Assembly: GCA_051646925.1 (NCBI GenBank)
Contig: JBOFDK010000045.1
Location: 1-32,740, forward strand
DNA: 32,740 nt
Direction: 5' to 3'
Source of the DNA: JBOFDK01 sp051646925
GTDB lineage: Bacteria; Bacillota; Clostridia; Lachnospirales; Cellulosilyticaceae
Positions 31,684 to 32,740 of this stretch are shown here, piece after piece. Under the pieces are notes generated by a model. The model had not been told where the DNA came from and made no database searches. It was given only the letters and a program-made list of their open reading frames with translations. A program made the translations under genes and the position numbers. Each line of letters opens with the position of its first letter. Positions within the stretch are counted from its first letter, which is position 1.

Positions 31684-32740
31684 TTAAACATTGAATCTAA
31701 ATAAAATAATGTCACCATCTTTAACGATGTATTCTTTACCTTCTAAACGAACAAGTCCTTTTTCTTTAGCAGCAGTATATGTTCCTGAAGATACTAAATC
31801 ATCAAAGTTTACTATTTCGGCACGTATAAATCCACGTTCAAAATCAGAGTGAATTTTTCCAGCTGCACCAGGTGCTTTAGTACCCTCTGTAATAGTCCAT
31901 GCACGAACTTCTTTAGGACCAGCAGTAAGATAGCTGATTAATCCAAGTAATTTATAACTTGCTGCAATTAAACGTTCGAAACCAGTATCATGAACGCCTA
32001 AATCTTCAAGGAAAATTGCTTTTTCTTCATCATCTAAGTCAGCAAGTTCTTGTTCGATTTGCGCACAAATTACAAAAACCTCAGAATTTTCAGATGCGGC
32101 ATATTCACGAACAACTTGAACGTAAGCATTATCGCCAACAACTAAATCATCTTCAGAAACGTTACAAGCATAAAGAACAGGTTTTGCACTGATTAAGCCT
32201 AAAGAAATAATGAATTTATCTTTTTCATCATCTTCGCCAAGTAAGTTACGTGCTGGAATACCATCTTCAAGAAGTTTATATATTTCTTTGAGGATAACAA
32301 GTTCATTTGCAGCTGTTTTATCATTTTTTGCAATTTTTGTTGATTTTGAAATACGACGTTCTAGAACTTCCATATCTGAGAAGATAAGTTCTAAGTTAAT
32401 TGTTTCAATATCGCGAAGTGGATCAACTGTTTTATCGACATGAATGATATTATCATTTTCAAAACAACGAACAACTTGTACAATAGCGTCTACTTCTCTA
32501 ATATGTGATAGGAATTGGTTTCCAAGACCTTCACCTTTACTTGCTCCTTTTATAAGACCTGCAATGTCAACAAACTCTACAGCAGCTGGTAATATTTTTT
32601 CAGAGTTATATAGTTGACGTAATGTTTCTAATCTAGTATCAGGTACAGATACAACACCTATATTTGGTTCGATAGTACAAAATGGATAGTTTGCAGATTC
32701 CGCACCTGCTTTTGTTAGAGCATTAAAAAGTGTACTTTTA
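31684..32740 (-). CDS. ychF: Redox-regulated ATPase YchF, N-terminus cut by the window edge
   Basis: YchF (OLA1 family) is an Obg-related P-loop protein that prefers ATP and associates with ribosomes. About 352 residues are visible. The first complete codons at the right edge read KSTLFNALTKAG, the end of the Walker A motif, so only about 10-15 N-terminal residues are missing. The G3 region FVDIAGLIKGASKGEGLGNQ follows. The helical insertion and the C-terminal TGS domain (AWTITEGTKAPGAAGKIHSD, then KEYIVKDGDIILFRF) are intact. The open frame runs unbroken from 32740 to the TAA at 31684. The internal ATG at 32373 is not the start. It is convergent with ytfJ across a bidirectional terminator. 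Confidence 0.96.
   Translation of the reverse strand, partial: KSTLFNALTKAGAESANYPFCTIEPNIGVVSVPDTRLETLRQLYNSEKILPAAVEFVDIAGLIKGASKGEGLGNQFLSHIREVDAIVQVVRCFENDNIIHVDKTVDPLRDIETINLELIFSDMEVLERRISKSTKIAKNDKTAANELVILKEIYKLLEDGIPARNLLGEDDEKDKFIISLGLISAKPVLYACNVSEDDLVVGDNAYVQVVREYAASENSEVFVICAQIEQELADLDDEEKAIFLEDLGVHDTGFERLIAASYKLLGLISYLTAGPKEVRAWTITEGTKAPGAAGKIHSDFERGFIRAEIVNFDDLVSSGTYTAAKEKGLVRLEGKEYIVKDGDIILFRFNV

Noticed and set aside
32210..32443. Plus-strand ORF opposite ychF
   Set aside because: It is antisense to conserved YchF sequence, serine-rich and without a ribosome binding site. It is a shadow frame.

Overview
The window is an AT-rich chromosomal segment (roughly 30% GC by eye) from a motile, probably spore-forming Firmicute of class Clostridia. 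The evidence is the low GC, strong AGGAGG-type ribosome binding sites, the fla/che-sigD-rpsB gene order shared with Bacillus subtilis, the MEP isoprenoid genes dxr and ispG inside the translation cluster, and a ytfI/ytfJ (gerW) sporulation pair. A relative of Lachnospirales such as Cellulosilyticum or Epulopiscium would fit, but that is inference without a search. I see no tRNA, rRNA, insertion sequence, prophage or CRISPR array.

Region 1 (1-8858) is the distal end of a flagellar/chemotaxis cluster: flhA, flhF and flhG (overlapping), an AT-rich gap with a possible promoter, cheA and cheW, a terminator, then sigD (fliA), a SwrB/YlxL-like membrane protein and a membrane-anchored protein with a MltG/YceG-like LysM-type domain. 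The cheB, cheC and cheD genes that lie here in B. subtilis are absent.

Region 2 (8859-16963) holds translation, nucleotide and envelope precursor genes: rpsB-tsf behind a promoter and a structured leader, a terminator, pyrH-frr, a hairpin, then uppS-cdsA-dxr-rseP-ispG with tight spacing or overlaps. UppS and the MEP enzymes Dxr and IspG supply polyprenyl carriers, CdsA supplies CDP-diacylglycerol, and RseP is a site-2 protease. proS and polC, usual neighbours here, are missing.

Region 3 (16964-27483) is the nusA-infB operon: a consensus promoter followed almost at once by a hairpin, then rimP-nusA-ylxR-ylxQ-infB-rbfA-nrnA-truB-ribF. rpsO follows with its own promoter and a folded leader likely to serve S15 autoregulation, then a terminator, pnp and another terminator. 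These genes cover transcription elongation and termination, translation initiation, 30S maturation, RNA decay (NrnA, PNPase), tRNA modification and flavin synthesis.

Region 4 (27484-32740) is more variable: a GNAT acetyltransferase lacking an ATG/GTG/TTG start at the conserved N-terminus, a convergent mscS channel gene, a three-gene unit (unknown 97-residue protein, a DUF2953/YtfI-like protein with an unusual 12-residue repeat tract, and YtfJ/GerW), and the 5'-truncated ychF gene on the minus strand. Strong hairpins separate both convergent pairs. The core of the window is conventional. The points of interest are RNA leaders, an abnormally GC-rich hairpin inside nrnA, the noncanonical start, the repeat tract and the missing genes.
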